A stretch of DNA of 64,000 nucleotides from CAVZOY01 sp963777095 (GCA_963777095.1 CAVZOY010000003.1:186001-250000); one strand, 5' to 3'. Positions 9,586 to 20,828 are shown, counted from the first letter of the stretch. Program-made: numbers and translations. Notes: generated by a model from the letters alone, not told the origin.

Positions 9586-10065
9586 TCAGCGCGGCGCGAG
9601 GTGGCGCAGCAGCGTCTCGCCGATGTCGCGCATCGCGGCGATCTGGTCCTCGGAGAGCTGGTCGAACAGGTTCCGCCGGACGCTCTCGACGTGCACCGGC
9701 GCGGCGGCCTCGAGCGCGGCGAAGCCCTCGTCGGTGAGGACGGCGAGCTGCCCGCGCGCGTCCTCCTCGCACACCTGGCGGCGGATCCAGCCGCGCTCCT
9801 CGAGCCGGGACACCGCGTGCGAGAGCCGGCTGCGCGAGGACAGGCAGCGGTCGGCCAGCTCGCTCATCCGCATCATCCGGCCCGGCGTCTCGGAGAGCTG
9901 GACGAGGATCTCGTAGTAGGCGTGCGGGATGCCGGTGTCGTGCTGCAGCTCCGCGTTCAGGCGCTCGGTCAGCAGCTGGGTGCTGTAGAGCCACGCGCGC
10001 CAGGCCTTCTGCTCGTCGGCGTCGAGCCAGCGCGGTTCCACGCCGTCGGCTCCGGGTGTGCTCAT
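9586..10065 (-). CDS. MarR family transcriptional regulator
   Basis: This winged-helix regulator of 159 residues contains QHDTGIPHAYYEILVQLSET, the recognition helix region MRMSELADRCLSSRSRLSHA, then VSRLEERGWIRRQVCEEDAR and the wing GQLAVLTDEGFAAL. I prefer ATG 10065 over GTG 10071 because AGGA lies 7 bases upstream of it. It is divergent from the yceI-like gene, with 86 bp between the start codons that hold two copies of a direct repeat likely to be its operator. MarR/YceI divergent pairs are common in actinobacteria, so autorepression and control of the YceI gene are likely. Confidence 0.92.
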   Translation of the reverse strand: MSTPGADGVEPRWLDADEQKAWRAWLYSTQLLTERLNAELQHDTGIPHAYYEILVQLSETPGRMMRMSELADRCLSSRSRLSHAVSRLEERGWIRRQVCEEDARGQLAVLTDEGFAALEAAAPVHVESVRRNLFDQLSEDQIAAMRDIGETLLRHLAPR

Positions 10066-10088
10066 GGCCACATCCTACCGAGAAATAG

Positions 10089-10137
10089 TCAAGCCTTCAA
10101 CTACGCTACGGTGGGCAGAGATCGTCAAACGCTCAAC
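10089..10137. promoter_or_regulatory. Paired TCAA-N4-TCAAC repeats in the marR/yceI intergenic region
   Basis: TCAA-N4-TCAAC occurs at 10089-10101 and again at 10125-10137, 36 bp apart, in an otherwise short divergent promoter region. Read on the other strand these are GTTGA-N4-TTGA, which can also act as -35-like elements. Two equal-phased copies suggest two MarR dimers, one over each promoter. This is inferred from position; no known consensus is matched. Confidence 0.5.
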
Positions 10138-10151
10138 AACTGGGAGACATC

Positions 10152-10715
10152 ATGACCGCCAGCACCACCGTCCAGATCCCGGGCTACGTCGCCGGCACCT
10201 GGGACATCGACGCCGCTCACTCCACCGTCGGCTTCAGCGTCCGCCACATGATGGTCAGCAAGGTGCGCGGCTACTTCCGCACCTTCTCCGGCGTCCTCGT
10301 GACCGCCGAGGACCCGGCCGCCTCCAGCGTCGAGGCCACCGTCGACATGGACTCGATCGACACCCGCCAGGAGCAGCGCGACGCGCACATCCGCTCCGCC
10401 GACTTCTTCGACGTGGGCAACCACACCGTCATGACCTTCCGCTCGACCGAGGTGCGCACCGACGGCGCCGACTGGACCGTCGTCGGCGACCTGACGATCA
10501 AGGGCATCACCAAGCCCGTCGAGCTGGAGCTCGAGCTCAACGGCTTCGGCCCCGACGCCTACGGCGGCTTCCGCGCCGGCTTCTCGGCCAAGACCGAGAT
10601 CTCCCGCAAGGCGTTCGGCGTCGACATCGACATGCCGATGGACGGCGGCGGCGTCGTCGTCGGCGACAAGGTGACCGTCGAGCTCGAGATCGAGGCCGTG
10701 CTCCGCACCGCCTGA
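10152..10715 (+). CDS. YceI family protein
   Basis: This 187-residue lipocalin-like protein has the YceI signatures WDIDAAHSTVGFSVRHMMVS, FRTFSGVLVTAEDPAASSVE, ADFFDVGNHTVMTFRST and DLTIKGITKPVELELELNGF. The family binds isoprenoid-like lipids in a beta-barrel. No signal peptide is present, so this is a cytoplasmic member. GGGAGACATC upstream supplies the ribosome binding site. It is divergent from the MarR gene and probably its regulated target. Confidence 0.95.
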   Translation: MTASTTVQIPGYVAGTWDIDAAHSTVGFSVRHMMVSKVRGYFRTFSGVLVTAEDPAASSVEATVDMDSIDTRQEQRDAHIRSADFFDVGNHTVMTFRSTEVRTDGADWTVVGDLTIKGITKPVELELELNGFGPDAYGGFRAGFSAKTEISRKAFGVDIDMPMDGGGVVVGDKVTVELEIEAVLRTA

Positions 10716-10794
10716 TCCACCACGCTCGCGAGCTCGCCCGCTGCGACGACGCGCTCGTCCCGCGGGACCGCGCTCATGCGCTCTGCGGTGCCGG

Positions 10795-11321
10795 CTACGG
10801 CATCGCGGGGTTGAGCACCTGGAACAGCACGTGGTCCTGCCAGCGGCCGGCGATCCGCAGGTACTGCGGCGCGAGCCCGAAGCGGACGAAGCCGTTGCGC
10901 TCGAGCACCCGCTGCGACCCGAGGTTGTGCACCAGCGTGCCGGCCTCCACCCGGTGCAGCCCCAGCTCGCCGAAGGCGATGCGCCAGCATCTGACGGACG
11001 GCGGCCGTCGCGTGCCCCCGGCCGTTGGCGGCCGACCGGATCCAGTAGCCGACGCTGCACGACTGGAACGCCCCGCGGACGACGTTGTTGAGCGTGATCC
11101 GACCGACGACCCCGCCGGCGTCGTCGAGGACCACGTGCGGCACCGCGAGTCCGAGGCGGTACTGCTCGAGCTTCGCCCGGATCTCGTCGAGCTGACCGGC
11201 CTCGGTCAGCCAGCCGCTCGTCGCGCTGCGGCTCCCAGGGAGCGAGGAAGTCCTGGTCCGCGCGGGCGATCTCCAGGAGCGCCGGGGCGTCGTCGAGCGC
11301 GAGGAGGCGCGTGCTGGTCAC
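10795..11321 (-). pseudogene. GNAT acetyltransferase (RimJ/RimL type), two frameshifts
   Basis: The start is GTG 11321 (LLALDDAPALLEIARADQDF then LAPWEPQRDE). The middle lies in another frame (VPHVVLDDAGGVVGRITLNN, then SVGYWIRSAANGRGHATAAV with the acetyl-CoA-binding R/Q-x-x-G-x-A loop). The end is in a third frame (HRVEAGTLVHNLGSQRVLER, then FQVLNPAMP and TAG at 10797-10795). The three segments together make one complete RimJ/RimL-like N-acetyltransferase of about 175 residues. All motifs are intact, so indel errors near 11200 and 10990 are the simplest explanation. Confidence 0.7.
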
Positions 11322-11380
11322 GGCTGCACCTTCGCACTCCGGGCCGACTCGTCGACCCGACGACTGGGAGACTCGTCGAC

Positions 11381-11713
11381 ATGTCGTCCCGCACCTTCCC
11401 GTCGTCCCTGCTCGTCGCGGTCGGGCTGGCTGCCGGCTTCGGCATCGCGCAGGGCACCGGCGTCCGGGCCCTCGGCGGCGTGGTCTTCGCGGCAGCGGGG
11501 CTGGCCGCCGGCCGGCTCTGGTACCGGCGGCGCGGCGTGCCGACGGCGGCCGGACTCGGCGCCGTCTACGTCGCAGCGTTCGTCCTGGCCCACGTGCTCG
11601 CGCTCGGGGCGGGTCTGCCGGCCTGGCTGGCGGTGAGTCTGGTCACGATCGGCGCCGCAGGAATCACCTACGGGGTGGCCGACCGCCCGCGGACAGCGGT
11701 CCCCGCCGGCTGA
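11381..11713 (+). CDS. Small hypothetical membrane protein
   Basis: 110 residues with three or four hydrophobic segments (SLLVAVGLAAGFGIAQGT, LGGVVFAAAGLAAGRLW, AAGLGAVYVAAFVLAHVLAL, LAVSLVTIGAAGITYGVA) and a short polar tail. GGGAG lies about 12 bases before the ATG. No family is recognised. It stands alone between the acetyltransferase and typA. Confidence 0.6.
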   Translation: MSSRTFPSSLLVAVGLAAGFGIAQGTGVRALGGVVFAAAGLAAGRLWYRRRGVPTAAGLGAVYVAAFVLAHVLALGAGLPAWLAVSLVTIGAAGITYGVADRPRTAVPAG

Positions 11714-11812
11714 GCGACTACCCTGGGAAGGTCGCCGGGCCGGCGACCGTTACCCAGATGACGAGCGCGTTCGCGCCGCATCCCCGAATGACTTTCTGAG
11801 GTGCCTCACCGC

Positions 11813-13990
<2,178 letters not shown>

Positions 13991-14472
13991 CGGGCGCTCA
14001 CCATTCGACGGCGCGTGGTTCCCGCGCAGCCGCAACCTGGCCGTCGAGGTGCCCGAGCTGATCGCCGAACTCGACCGTCGCGGGGTGCGCGCCGAGCGGT
14101 TCACCTACGCCCTCGACGCGTGGGAGGCCCCGCCGCGCAAGCTGACGGTCGGGGACCGGCCGGTGCGCACGGGCGGCTTCCGCAGCATGGACCCGCTCGT
14201 CGTCTGCCTGACCTGGGACGGCGGTGCCCGCCGGGCCGACCTGCTCGTCGTCCCGCCGGAGACCGACGTGCTGACCGGTGCCCGTGCGCTGCGCCTCGCC
14301 GTCCGCCGGGGGCTGCCGCGCTCGCCGCAGATGGTGCTCGCCGCCGCCCGGTCGACGCCGTTGCCGCAGGTCCCGCGGCTGCCGGTCCGTACCGCCTCCT
14401 GACGAAGGAACGCCTTACGCCCGCCGCGAACCGGGTGGACGCCGGCACTCCCGCTCCGCTGAGGTCATCGTC

Positions 14473-15451
14473 ATGCGACTGCTCGTGCTCGGCGGCACCC
14501 TCTTCCTCGGTTCCCACGTGGCGACGGCGGCGCAGGCGCGCGGCCACGACGTCGCCACGTTCACCCGCGGCGTCACCGGCAGCCCACCGGACGGCGTCCG
14601 CGACCTGCACGGCGACCGCGACGACCCGGACGCGCTGCCGAAGGCCCTCGACGGCTGGCAGCCCGAGGTCGTCGTCGACACGTCCTGCCAGACCCGCGCG
14701 GCCGCCCGCAACGCCGCGGCCGTGCTGGACGGGGTGCGCGGCTACGCCTTCGTCAGCAGCCTCAACGCCTACGCCGGCTGGCCGCCCGGCCCGATCGGCC
14801 GGGAGGACGACGAGGCGGCCTGGACGACGGACGACGACGAGTACGGCCCGATCAAGGCCTTCGCCGAGCGCGAGATCGGCGCCGCGGTGGGGGAGTCGTT
14901 CCTCACCGCGCGCGCCGGGCTGATCCTCGGCCCGCTCGACCCGATCTACCGGCTCGGGTACTGGCTCGACCGCATCGCGCGCGGCGGCCGGGTCGTCGTC
15001 CCGGCGGAGGGGCTCGCGCAGCCCATGGCCGTCGTCGACGCCCGCGACCTCGCCGCCTGGCTGGTCGAGATGGCCGAGCGCGGCCAGGGCGGCGCGGTCA
15101 ACGCGACCGGGCCGAACGGGATGACGACGCTGGGCGACCTGCTCGAACATCTGCCGCGAGGTCACCGGCGGCGACGCGGAGTTCGTGCCCGTGGGGGAGG
15201 CGACCCTGGTCGAGGCCGGCGTCGAGCCGTGGCAGCACCTGCCGTTCTGGCTGCCGGCCGACACAGCGCGGACGGCGTGGGACGTCGACACCACCCGCGC
15301 CCGCGAACTGGGACTGCCCAGCCGGCCGCTGCGGGAGACGGTCGCCGACACCTGGGCCTGGCAGCAGACCGCCGAGCGGACGTTCCAGTCACGGTACGGA
15401 CTGCCGCGCCCCGGCCTGCCGGAGGACCTGGAGTCCCGCCTGCTCGGATGA
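14473..15451 (+). pseudogene. NAD-dependent epimerase/dehydratase (reductase), one frameshift
   Basis: The extended-SDR Rossmann motif is LLVLGGTLFLGSHVATAAQA at the N-terminus. Strand and helix elements follow (YAFVSSLNAYAGWPPG, YGPIKAFAEREIGAAVGESF, TARAGLILGPLDPIYRLGYW). Near 15145 the frame changes and the protein continues ICREVTGGDAEFVPVGEATL to SRYGLPRPGLPEDLESRLLG with TGA at 15449. Mended, the protein is about 325 residues, a normal size for this family. An indel in the ctcgaacatctg stretch (about 15143-15154) accounts for the break. Confidence 0.8.
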
Positions 15452-15555
15452 TGATGATCAGGTGACCTGGTCATCGGGGGTCCTGCCTCGTCGTCGACGG
15501 TGAGGTGGGACCCCACAGGGTGAGCCAGGACGCCGCGCGATGAGCCAGGCCGCCA

Positions 15556-15838
15556 TCAGTCGTCGAAGCCGGCCGGATCCTCGTCCATGGCGAGCACCCG
15601 ACCGTCGCCTCCAGGACGCGGTCGTCATGCGTTCGTCGTACTCACCGCAGACGACGAGTGCGCCGGCGGCGGAAGTCGACGGGGCGGCGCGTCACGTGAT
15701 CGCGCTGCTCGAGCGCGACCACGGCGGCGGCGGTGCCGACCTCGCTCAGGATGGCCTTGCAGCCGCGGTCGCCCGCCCATCCGCCGATCGTCGTCGGGCG
15801 ACCGGATTCCAGGGTTGGCTCGACCCGAACGGCCGAGG
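15556..15838 (-). pseudogene. Possible degraded minus-strand coding remnant
   Basis: The minus strand shows coding-like codon use (third positions almost all G or C). It runs VEPTLESGRPTTIGG, WAGDRGCKAILSEVGTAAAV and VALEQRDHVTRRPVDF, then jumps frame to ALVVCGEYDERMTTAS and ends GDGRVLAMDEDPAGFDD with TGA at 15558-15556. No start codon is evident in the first segment and the 5' end merges with a terminator hairpin. I recognise no family. It may be a small gene broken by indels or debris. Confidence 0.3.
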
Positions 15839-15871
15839 CCCCGCCCGGCGATGCCGGACGGGGCCTCGGCC
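15831..15871. terminator. Strong two-stage hairpin terminator
   Basis: GGCCGAGGCCCCG (15831-15843) pairs perfectly with CGGGGCCTCGGCC (15859-15871), and the loop itself folds as CCGGC-GAT-GCCGG. It sits 13 bases beyond the stop of the TauE/SafE gene and should end that minus-strand transcript. Confidence 0.85.
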
Positions 15872-15883
15872 TCGTCGGATGAA

Positions 15884-16888
15884 TCAGTCGCGCGGCGCGC
15901 TCGGCCGTCCGGCCGGGATCTCCCCGCGCTCAGCGAGCCGCTCGGCCTCGGCCGAGAGCGGGTCCACGTCCGCGACCACGTTGCCCGCGATGACGGTCTC
16001 GTCGGCGTCGACCGACTCCGCCTCGACCTCCGCGCGGTACTTGCGGTACGAGTGCACGACCGCCAGCGCCCAGACCGCGTAGATGACGGCGTAGACCGCG
16101 TAGCGCACCGGGTCGGAGGCGTCGATCCAGTCGCTGCGCAGCAGGGTGCGGGAGTTGGTCAGCACGATCATGCCGCCGACCAGCGAGCCCAGCAGCCGCG
16201 GCGGCACGTGGCGCACCAGCCACGCGGCGATCGGCGCGGCGATGGCACCACCGATGAGCAGCGCCAGCGCCCAGGTGAAGTCGACGCCCTGCGTGCCGAG
16301 GGCCAGCAGGAAGCCCAGCGACGCGGCGATCGCGACGAGGAACTCCGAGGTGTCGATCGAACCGATCACCTTGCGCGGCTCCATGCGGCCGCTGGCCAGG
16401 ATCGCCGGGGTGCCGACCGGGCCCCAGCCGCCGCCGCCCGTGGCGTCGACGAAGCCGGCCACCAGGCCCAGCGGGCCGAGGAACCGCTTGCGCATCGGCT
16501 TGCCGAGGTTGCGGCGGTTCAGGCCCCACAGCGTGAAGCGCAGCAGGATGTAGATGCCCAGGGTGAGCAGGATCAGCGACATCACCGGGGCGGCGATCTC
16601 GGTCGAGAGGCTGGTCAGCACCTGGGCGCCCACGAAGGCGCCGACGGCGCCGGGGACGCCGATCTTGGCGACGACCTTCCAGTCGACGTTGCCGAACTTC
16701 CAGTGCGCCACGCCCGACATGAGCGTGGTGCCGATCTCGGCGAAGTGCACGGTCGCCGAGGCGGCGGCCGGGTTGGTGCCGATCGCGAGGAGCAGCGTGG
16801 TCGAGGTGACGCCGTAGGCCATGCCCAGGCTGCCGTCGACCAACTGCGCCCCGAGGCCCACCAGGGCCAGGAGAACGAGGGTTTTCAC
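15884..16888 (-). CDS. TauE/SafE (TSUP) family sulfite/anion exporter
   Basis: 334 residues with about eight membrane helices. The N-terminal family signature is VDGSLGMAYGVTSTTLLLAI and the repeat-like motif FVDATGGGGWGPVGTPAILA, followed by RKVIGSIDTSEFLVAIAASL. TSUP proteins move sulfite, sulfonates or related sulfur anions across the membrane. The GTG start is fixed by the hydrophobic beginning (KTLVLLALVGLGAQLVDG). A short Cys-containing leader peptide of the type found before sulfur-metabolism genes lies upstream, which supports a sulfur role and cysteine-responsive control. Confidence 0.9.
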   Translation of the reverse strand: MKTLVLLALVGLGAQLVDGSLGMAYGVTSTTLLLAIGTNPAAASATVHFAEIGTTLMSGVAHWKFGNVDWKVVAKIGVPGAVGAFVGAQVLTSLSTEIAAPVMSLILLTLGIYILLRFTLWGLNRRNLGKPMRKRFLGPLGLVAGFVDATGGGGWGPVGTPAILASGRMEPRKVIGSIDTSEFLVAIAASLGFLLALGTQGVDFTWALALLIGGAIAAPIAAWLVRHVPPRLLGSLVGGMIVLTNSRTLLRSDWIDASDPVRYAVYAVIYAVWALAVVHSYRKYRAEVEAESVDADETVIAGNVVADVDPLSAEAERLAERGEIPAGRPSAPRD

Positions 16889-16927
16889 GGGGCGTGCTCC
16901 GAGTCTTGTCGAGAGATACCGATGGGG

Positions 16928-16941
16928 GCGCCCGAGGGCGC
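16928..16941 (-). promoter_or_regulatory. Short hairpin between leader peptide and TauE/SafE gene
   Basis: GCGCCC-ga-GGGCGC (16928-16941) forms a compact stem 10 bases after the leader peptide stop on the minus strand. It is placed where an attenuator or a structure masking the downstream ribosome binding site would lie. Its function is inferred only from position. Confidence 0.4.
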
Positions 16942-16950
16942 TTCAGCAGG

Positions 16951-17034
16951 TCAGCCCGAACAGACCGCGGTGCAGACGCGCAGGAGGTCGACGTGTCGTC
17001 TGCTCACGAGGAGCAGCGCCGTCGTCCCGATCAC
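16951..17034 (-). CDS. Putative cysteine-responsive leader peptide (27 aa)
   Basis: A minus-strand reading frame from GTG 17034 to TGA 16951 encodes a 27-residue peptide whose core is SRRHVDLLRVCTAVCSG. Peptides with an RRH(V/I)DLLRV core and Cys near the end are a recurrent class of actinobacterial uORFs ahead of cysteine, sulfate and related genes. In mycobacteria such Cys-rich leaders act in cysteine-responsive attenuation. Here it sits 62 bases upstream of the TauE/SafE start, with a hairpin between. A shorter version starting at GTG 17007 (VSRRHVDLL) is also possible. Confidence 0.75.
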   Translation of the reverse strand: MIGTTALLLVSRRHVDLLRVCTAVCSG

Positions 17035-17097
17035 GACTGAATGTCTACCAGAACGGTCGACTTACGCGTCAAGTGGCCCGCGCCCCAGTTGCGGAAA

Positions 17098-17634
17098 TCA
17101 CCCGAAGGCGGTGGACGGCCCCTCGTCGAGCGCGGCCACCAGATCGGCCCGCGCCCGGGCGACCCGCGAGCGGATCGTGCCCACGGGGCACCCGGCCACC
17201 TCGGCGGCCTCGGCGTACGAGAGCCCCACGACCTGGGTGAGCACGAATGCCTCCCGGCGGTCGGCCTCGAGCCGGGCCAGCAGGTCGCCCACCGCGGCGT
17301 GCTCGCCGACCCTGTCGGCGCCGTCGCCGACCTCGACGTCCACCGGGTCCACCCGCACCAGGGTGGGACGACGCCGCCGCGCGCGGAGGGCGTCGGCGCA
17401 CACCCGCCGGGCGACGGCGAGCAGCCAGGTACGCACCGACGACCGCCCCTCGAAGCGGTGCAGCGAGCCGAACGCCCGCAGATAGGTCTCCTGGGTCAGG
17501 TCGTCGGCGGAGTCGCGGTCGCCGAGCGCGGCGCACAGCCGCCAGACGTCGGCCTGCGTCGCCCGGACGAGCGCGGCGGCGGCCAGCGGATCGCCCGCCG
17601 CGGCGTCCGCAGCGAACCCCTCGAGCTCGTCCAC
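17098..17634 (-). CDS. ECF-type RNA polymerase sigma factor
   Basis: 178 residues with sigma region 2 (LVRATQADVWRLCAALGDRD, then ADDLTQETYLRAFGSLHRFE and SSVRTWLLAVARRVCADALR) and region 4 (LEADRREAFVLTQVVGLSYA, then EAAEVAGCPVGTIRSRVARA). The GTG at 17634 gives the usual short N-terminus (VDELEGFAAD). It is divergent from the zinc-finger anti-sigma gene 56 bases away, which heads the copper operon. It probably directs that operon or its own gene, with the membrane anti-sigma holding it (inference from context). Confidence 0.93.
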   Translation of the reverse strand: MDELEGFAADAAAGDPLAAAALVRATQADVWRLCAALGDRDSADDLTQETYLRAFGSLHRFEGRSSVRTWLLAVARRVCADALRARRRRPTLVRVDPVDVEVGDGADRVGEHAAVGDLLARLEADRREAFVLTQVVGLSYAEAAEVAGCPVGTIRSRVARARADLVAALDEGPSTAFG

Positions 17635-17690
17635 CGAACTTCCTTCCCGACGGCGGGAACCGGACGGCCTCCCGCGACGACTACTCCACC

Positions 17691-18338
17691 ATGCAGTGTT
17701 CCTCGTTCCGCGAGGCCGCCTCGGCGCGTCTGGACGGCGAGCCGCTCGGGATGGCGGCGGCCGACCTCGACCGGCACCTCGCCGGCTGCCCGTCCTGCGC
17801 GGCCTGGTCCGCGGCGGCGGCCGACCTGACCCGCCGGGCCCGACTGTCCGCGGCCCCGGCCGTGCCCGACCTGACCGCGCAGGTGCTCGCGGCACTGCCG
17901 GCCGTGCTGCCCGGCGCTCGCGCGGCCGCCCGGGCGCGGCTCGTCGACACCGCGCTGCGCGTCCTGCTCGCCGCGGTCGCCGTCGCCCAGGCCGCGCTCG
18001 CCTGGCCGGCGCTCACCTCGGGCGCCGCGTCGATGAGCGCCCCGATGCACATGGCGCACGAGACGGGGGCCTGGAACGCCGCCCTCGCGGTCGCCTTCGC
18101 GGCGGTCGCGCTCGCCCCGCGCTGGGCGCCGGGCTCGCTGCCGTTCCTCGGCGCCTTCACCGCCTTCCTGCTGGCGACGACGGTGCGCGACCTGGCCGCC
18201 GGCCACGTGCACGCCGACCGGGCCGTCGTCCACCTGCTGCTGCTCGCCGGCGTGGTCGCCGTCGCGCTGATCGCCTGGCGCCGCCGTCCGCAGGCGCCGG
18301 AGGGCGCCGCGGTGGCGCGCCGCCGGGTCGCCGCGTGA
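17691..18338 (+). CDS. Membrane anti-sigma factor with zinc finger
   Basis: 215 residues. The N-terminal zf-HC2 domain reads MQCSSFREAASARLDGEPLG, then DRHLAGCPSCAAW with the H-x3-C-x2-C zinc site. After a linker come about four membrane segments (VLLAAVAVAQAALAWPAL, ALAVAFAAVALAPRWAPG, LPFLGAFTAFLLATTVRDL, VVHLLLLAGVVAVALIAW) and a short basic tail. The MHMAHETGAWN stretch before the second helix is typical of this class. It should bind the ECF sigma factor encoded divergently. Its TGA overlaps the GTG of the CopCD gene. Confidence 0.88.
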   Translation: MQCSSFREAASARLDGEPLGMAAADLDRHLAGCPSCAAWSAAAADLTRRARLSAAPAVPDLTAQVLAALPAVLPGARAAARARLVDTALRVLLAAVAVAQAALAWPALTSGAASMSAPMHMAHETGAWNAALAVAFAAVALAPRWAPGSLPFLGAFTAFLLATTVRDLAAGHVHADRAVVHLLLLAGVVAVALIAWRRRPQAPEGAAVARRRVAA

Positions 18339-20102
18339 GGTCGCGACGCGCGCGGGTCCTCCTCCTCGCTCTGGCCGGGTGGCTGCTCGCCGGCCTCGTC
18401 GTCGCCGGACCGGCCTCGGCGCACGCGGAGCTGGTCTCCACCACGCCGGGGGAGGGCGCGCAGCTCGAGCAGGCGCCGTCCGAGGTGACGCTGCGGTTCA
18501 CCGAACCGGTGTCGCTGGGCGCCGGGTACGTGCGCGTGCTCGACGGAGCCGGCGAGCGGGTCGACACCGGCGTCCCGACGGTGGTCGACGACACCGTCGC
18601 CCTTCCGCTGCGCGCGGGTCTCCCGGACGACGGCTACCTGGTCACCTACCGCGTGATCTCGGCCGACTCGCACCCGGTCAGCGGCGCCTTCGGCTTCGTG
18701 GTCGGCGACGGCCGGCCGGTCGACGCCTCGGTGGCCGACGCCGCCGACGACACCGATCCGCTCGTCCAGGGCCTCACCGCGGTTGCGCGGTGGCTCGGCT
18801 ACGCCGGGCTGGCGCTCGGCCTGGGCGTCCCGGCGTTCCTGCTGCTGTGCTGGCCGGCGGGCTGGGAGGCCGACCGCCCGCGCCGGCTGGCCCTCGCCGG
18901 CGCCGGAACGATCGCGGTCGGTGGGCTGCTGGCCTTCCTGCTGCAGGGGCCGTACACGGCGGGCACCGGACTCGGCGGCGTCGTCGACCCGACGCTGATC
19001 GGTGCCACGGCGTCGTCCACCTTCGGCATCACCCTGCTCGTGCGGGTCGCGCTGGCCCTGGCGCTGCTCGCCGTCCTCCGGGCCGCGCCGCGGCGGGCGG
19101 CGCTGACCGTCGGCGTCGTCGTCGCGGCGGGGCTCGTCGTCACCACCGCGGCCGTGGGTCACCCCGTGGCGGGGCCCTCGCCGGCGCTGGCGGTCGCCAT
19201 CACCTCGATCCACGTCGCCGCCATGGCGCTGTGGCTCGGCGGTCTCGTCGCCCTGCTCGCCGGCCTGCTCCGGCCGGGCGTGCGCGCCGGCGACGTCGGC
19301 ACGCGCGCTGCCGCGCTTCTCCGGCCTGGCCCTCGGCTCGGTGGTGGCGCTCGTGCTCACCGGCGTCGTCCAGGCCGTGCGCGAGGTCGGGTCGCCGACC
19401 GCGCTGTTCGCGACGACCTACGGGTGGGTGCTGGTGGCCAAGGTCGCCCTCCTCCTCGTCGTGCTGGGCGCCGCCGGGGTCTCCCGCGTGTGGGTGCAGC
19501 AGCACCTGGGGGCGCCCCGGCCACGGAGCAGCCCCCGGCGGCTCACCGCGCACGCCTTCGCCGCGACCGGCGAGGCCGCCACCGGACCCGAGGAGGTCGA
19601 CGAGGCGGCCGACGCCCGGGCCGCCGCGCAGGCCGAGGCCGCGGTGGCCGACGTCGGCCCGTTCCGGCGGTCGGTGCTGCTCGAGGCCGGGCTGCTGGCC
19701 GTCGTCCTCGCGCTGTCGGCCGTGCTGACCGGCACGGCGCCCGCCCGGTCGGCCGTGGCGCAACCGTTCGCGGCCACGCTGGAGCTGCAGGGCTCCACCG
19801 GCCCGGACGGCAGCAGCGTGCAGGTGTCGGTCGACCCGGCCCGCCCCGGGCCGAACACCCTGCACGTCTACCTCTTCGACGGCAGCGGCCGGCTGACCCA
19901 GCCGGCCGACATCCGGGTGACCATCGCCGAGCAGCAGCAGGAGATCGGCCCGATCGAGGTCGAGCTCGCGCCCGCCGGCCCCGGCCACTACGTCGCCGAG
20001 GGACTCGACGTCCCCGGCGCCGGCACCTGGACCCTCGTCGTCGCCGTGCGGCTCGACGAGTTCACCGCGACGACCGCGCGCACCACCTTCCCGGTGCGCT
20101 GA
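18335..20102 (+). pseudogene. Copper resistance protein CopC/CopD fusion (YcnJ-like), one frameshift
   Basis: A signal peptide (LLLALAGWLLAGLVVAGPAS) ends before HAELVSTTPGEGAQLEQAPS, the copper-binding N-terminus of CopC. The beta-domain closes with SADSHPVSGAFGFVVGD. The CopD membrane domain follows (VARWLGYAGLALGLGVPAFL, VAITSIHVAAMALWLGGLVA). Near 19310 the frame changes and continues LPRFSGLALGSVVALVLTGV, more helices, then a YtkA-like C-terminal domain (GRLTQPADIRVTIAEQQQEI). Total about 589 residues. GTG 18335 overlaps the anti-sigma stop. It likely imports or handles copper for cuproenzymes. The break looks like one indel in a GC run. Confidence 0.88.
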
Positions 20103-20123
20103 CCCCTCATGACAGGAGTGCCC

Positions 20124-20828
20124 GTGTTCCGCATGCTCGCCCGCACCGCCGCCGTCCTGACGGCCGTGCTCGTCTCGCTGGTCGCACTGGCGGCGACCGC
20201 GTCGGCGCACGTGGGCGTCTCGTCACCGGACGCCACCCCCGGCGGATTCGGCAAGCTCACCTTCCGCGTGCCGAACGAGAGCGACACCGCGAGCACCGTC
20301 GGCCTCCGGATCCAGATCCCCGAGGAGGCCGCCATGGCCTTTCTCTCGGTGCAGCCGGTGGACGGCTGGGAGGCGACGCTGACGACGTCCGACCTGCCGG
20401 AGCCGGTCGAGTCGGAGGGCGGGGAGGTCAGCACCTACGTCTCGGTGGTCGAGTTCCGCGCCGAGGACGGCGGCGGTATCGCCCCCGGCGAGTTCCAGGA
20501 GTTCTCGCTCTCGGGCGGGCCGTTCCCCGACGCCGAGTCGGTCTCCTACCCGACGGTGCAGACCTACAGCGACGGCACCGAGTCGGCCTGGATCGAACCG
20601 ACCGTCGACGGCCAGGAGCCGGAGTTCCCGGCGCCGACGCTGACCCTCTCCGAATCGGCGGACGACTCGGGGGACGCCGCCGCTGCGCCGGCGGCCTCCG
20701 CCGCGGACGCCGACAGCGGCAACGGGACGGCGGTCACGGCCCTCGTCGTGGCGGTCGTCGCACTGCTCGCGGGACTCGCCGGTCTGGCCCTGGGATGGAC
20801 GGCCCGCCGTCGTACCGTGTCCTCGTGA
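20124..20828 (+). CDS. YcnI family copper-binding protein (DUF1775)
   Basis: The 234-residue secreted, membrane-anchored protein has a signal peptide (LTAVLVSLVALAATASA) that leaves HVGVSSPDATPGGFGKLTFR, with the N-terminal His used for copper by YcnI. The body includes VPNESDTASTVGLRIQIPEE and the end is an anchor helix (VTALVVAVVALLAGLAGLAL) plus RRR. GTG 20124 is preferred to ATG 20109 because GACAGGAG (20111-20118) gives correct spacing to it. Its TGA overlaps the GTG of the SCO1 gene. Part of the copper operon. Confidence 0.9.
   Translation: MFRMLARTAAVLTAVLVSLVALAATASAHVGVSSPDATPGGFGKLTFRVPNESDTASTVGLRIQIPEEAAMAFLSVQPVDGWEATLTTSDLPEPVESEGGEVSTYVSVVEFRAEDGGGIAPGEFQEFSLSGGPFPDAESVSYPTVQTYSDGTESAWIEPTVDGQEPEFPAPTLTLSESADDSGDAAAAPAASAADADSGNGTAVTALVVAVVALLAGLAGLALGWTARRRTVSS

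Noticed and set aside
15540..17485. Long plus-strand frames opposite the TauE/SafE and sigma genes
   Set aside because: They are His/Arg/Gly/Asp-rich antisense shadows of GC-rich genes without family motifs.
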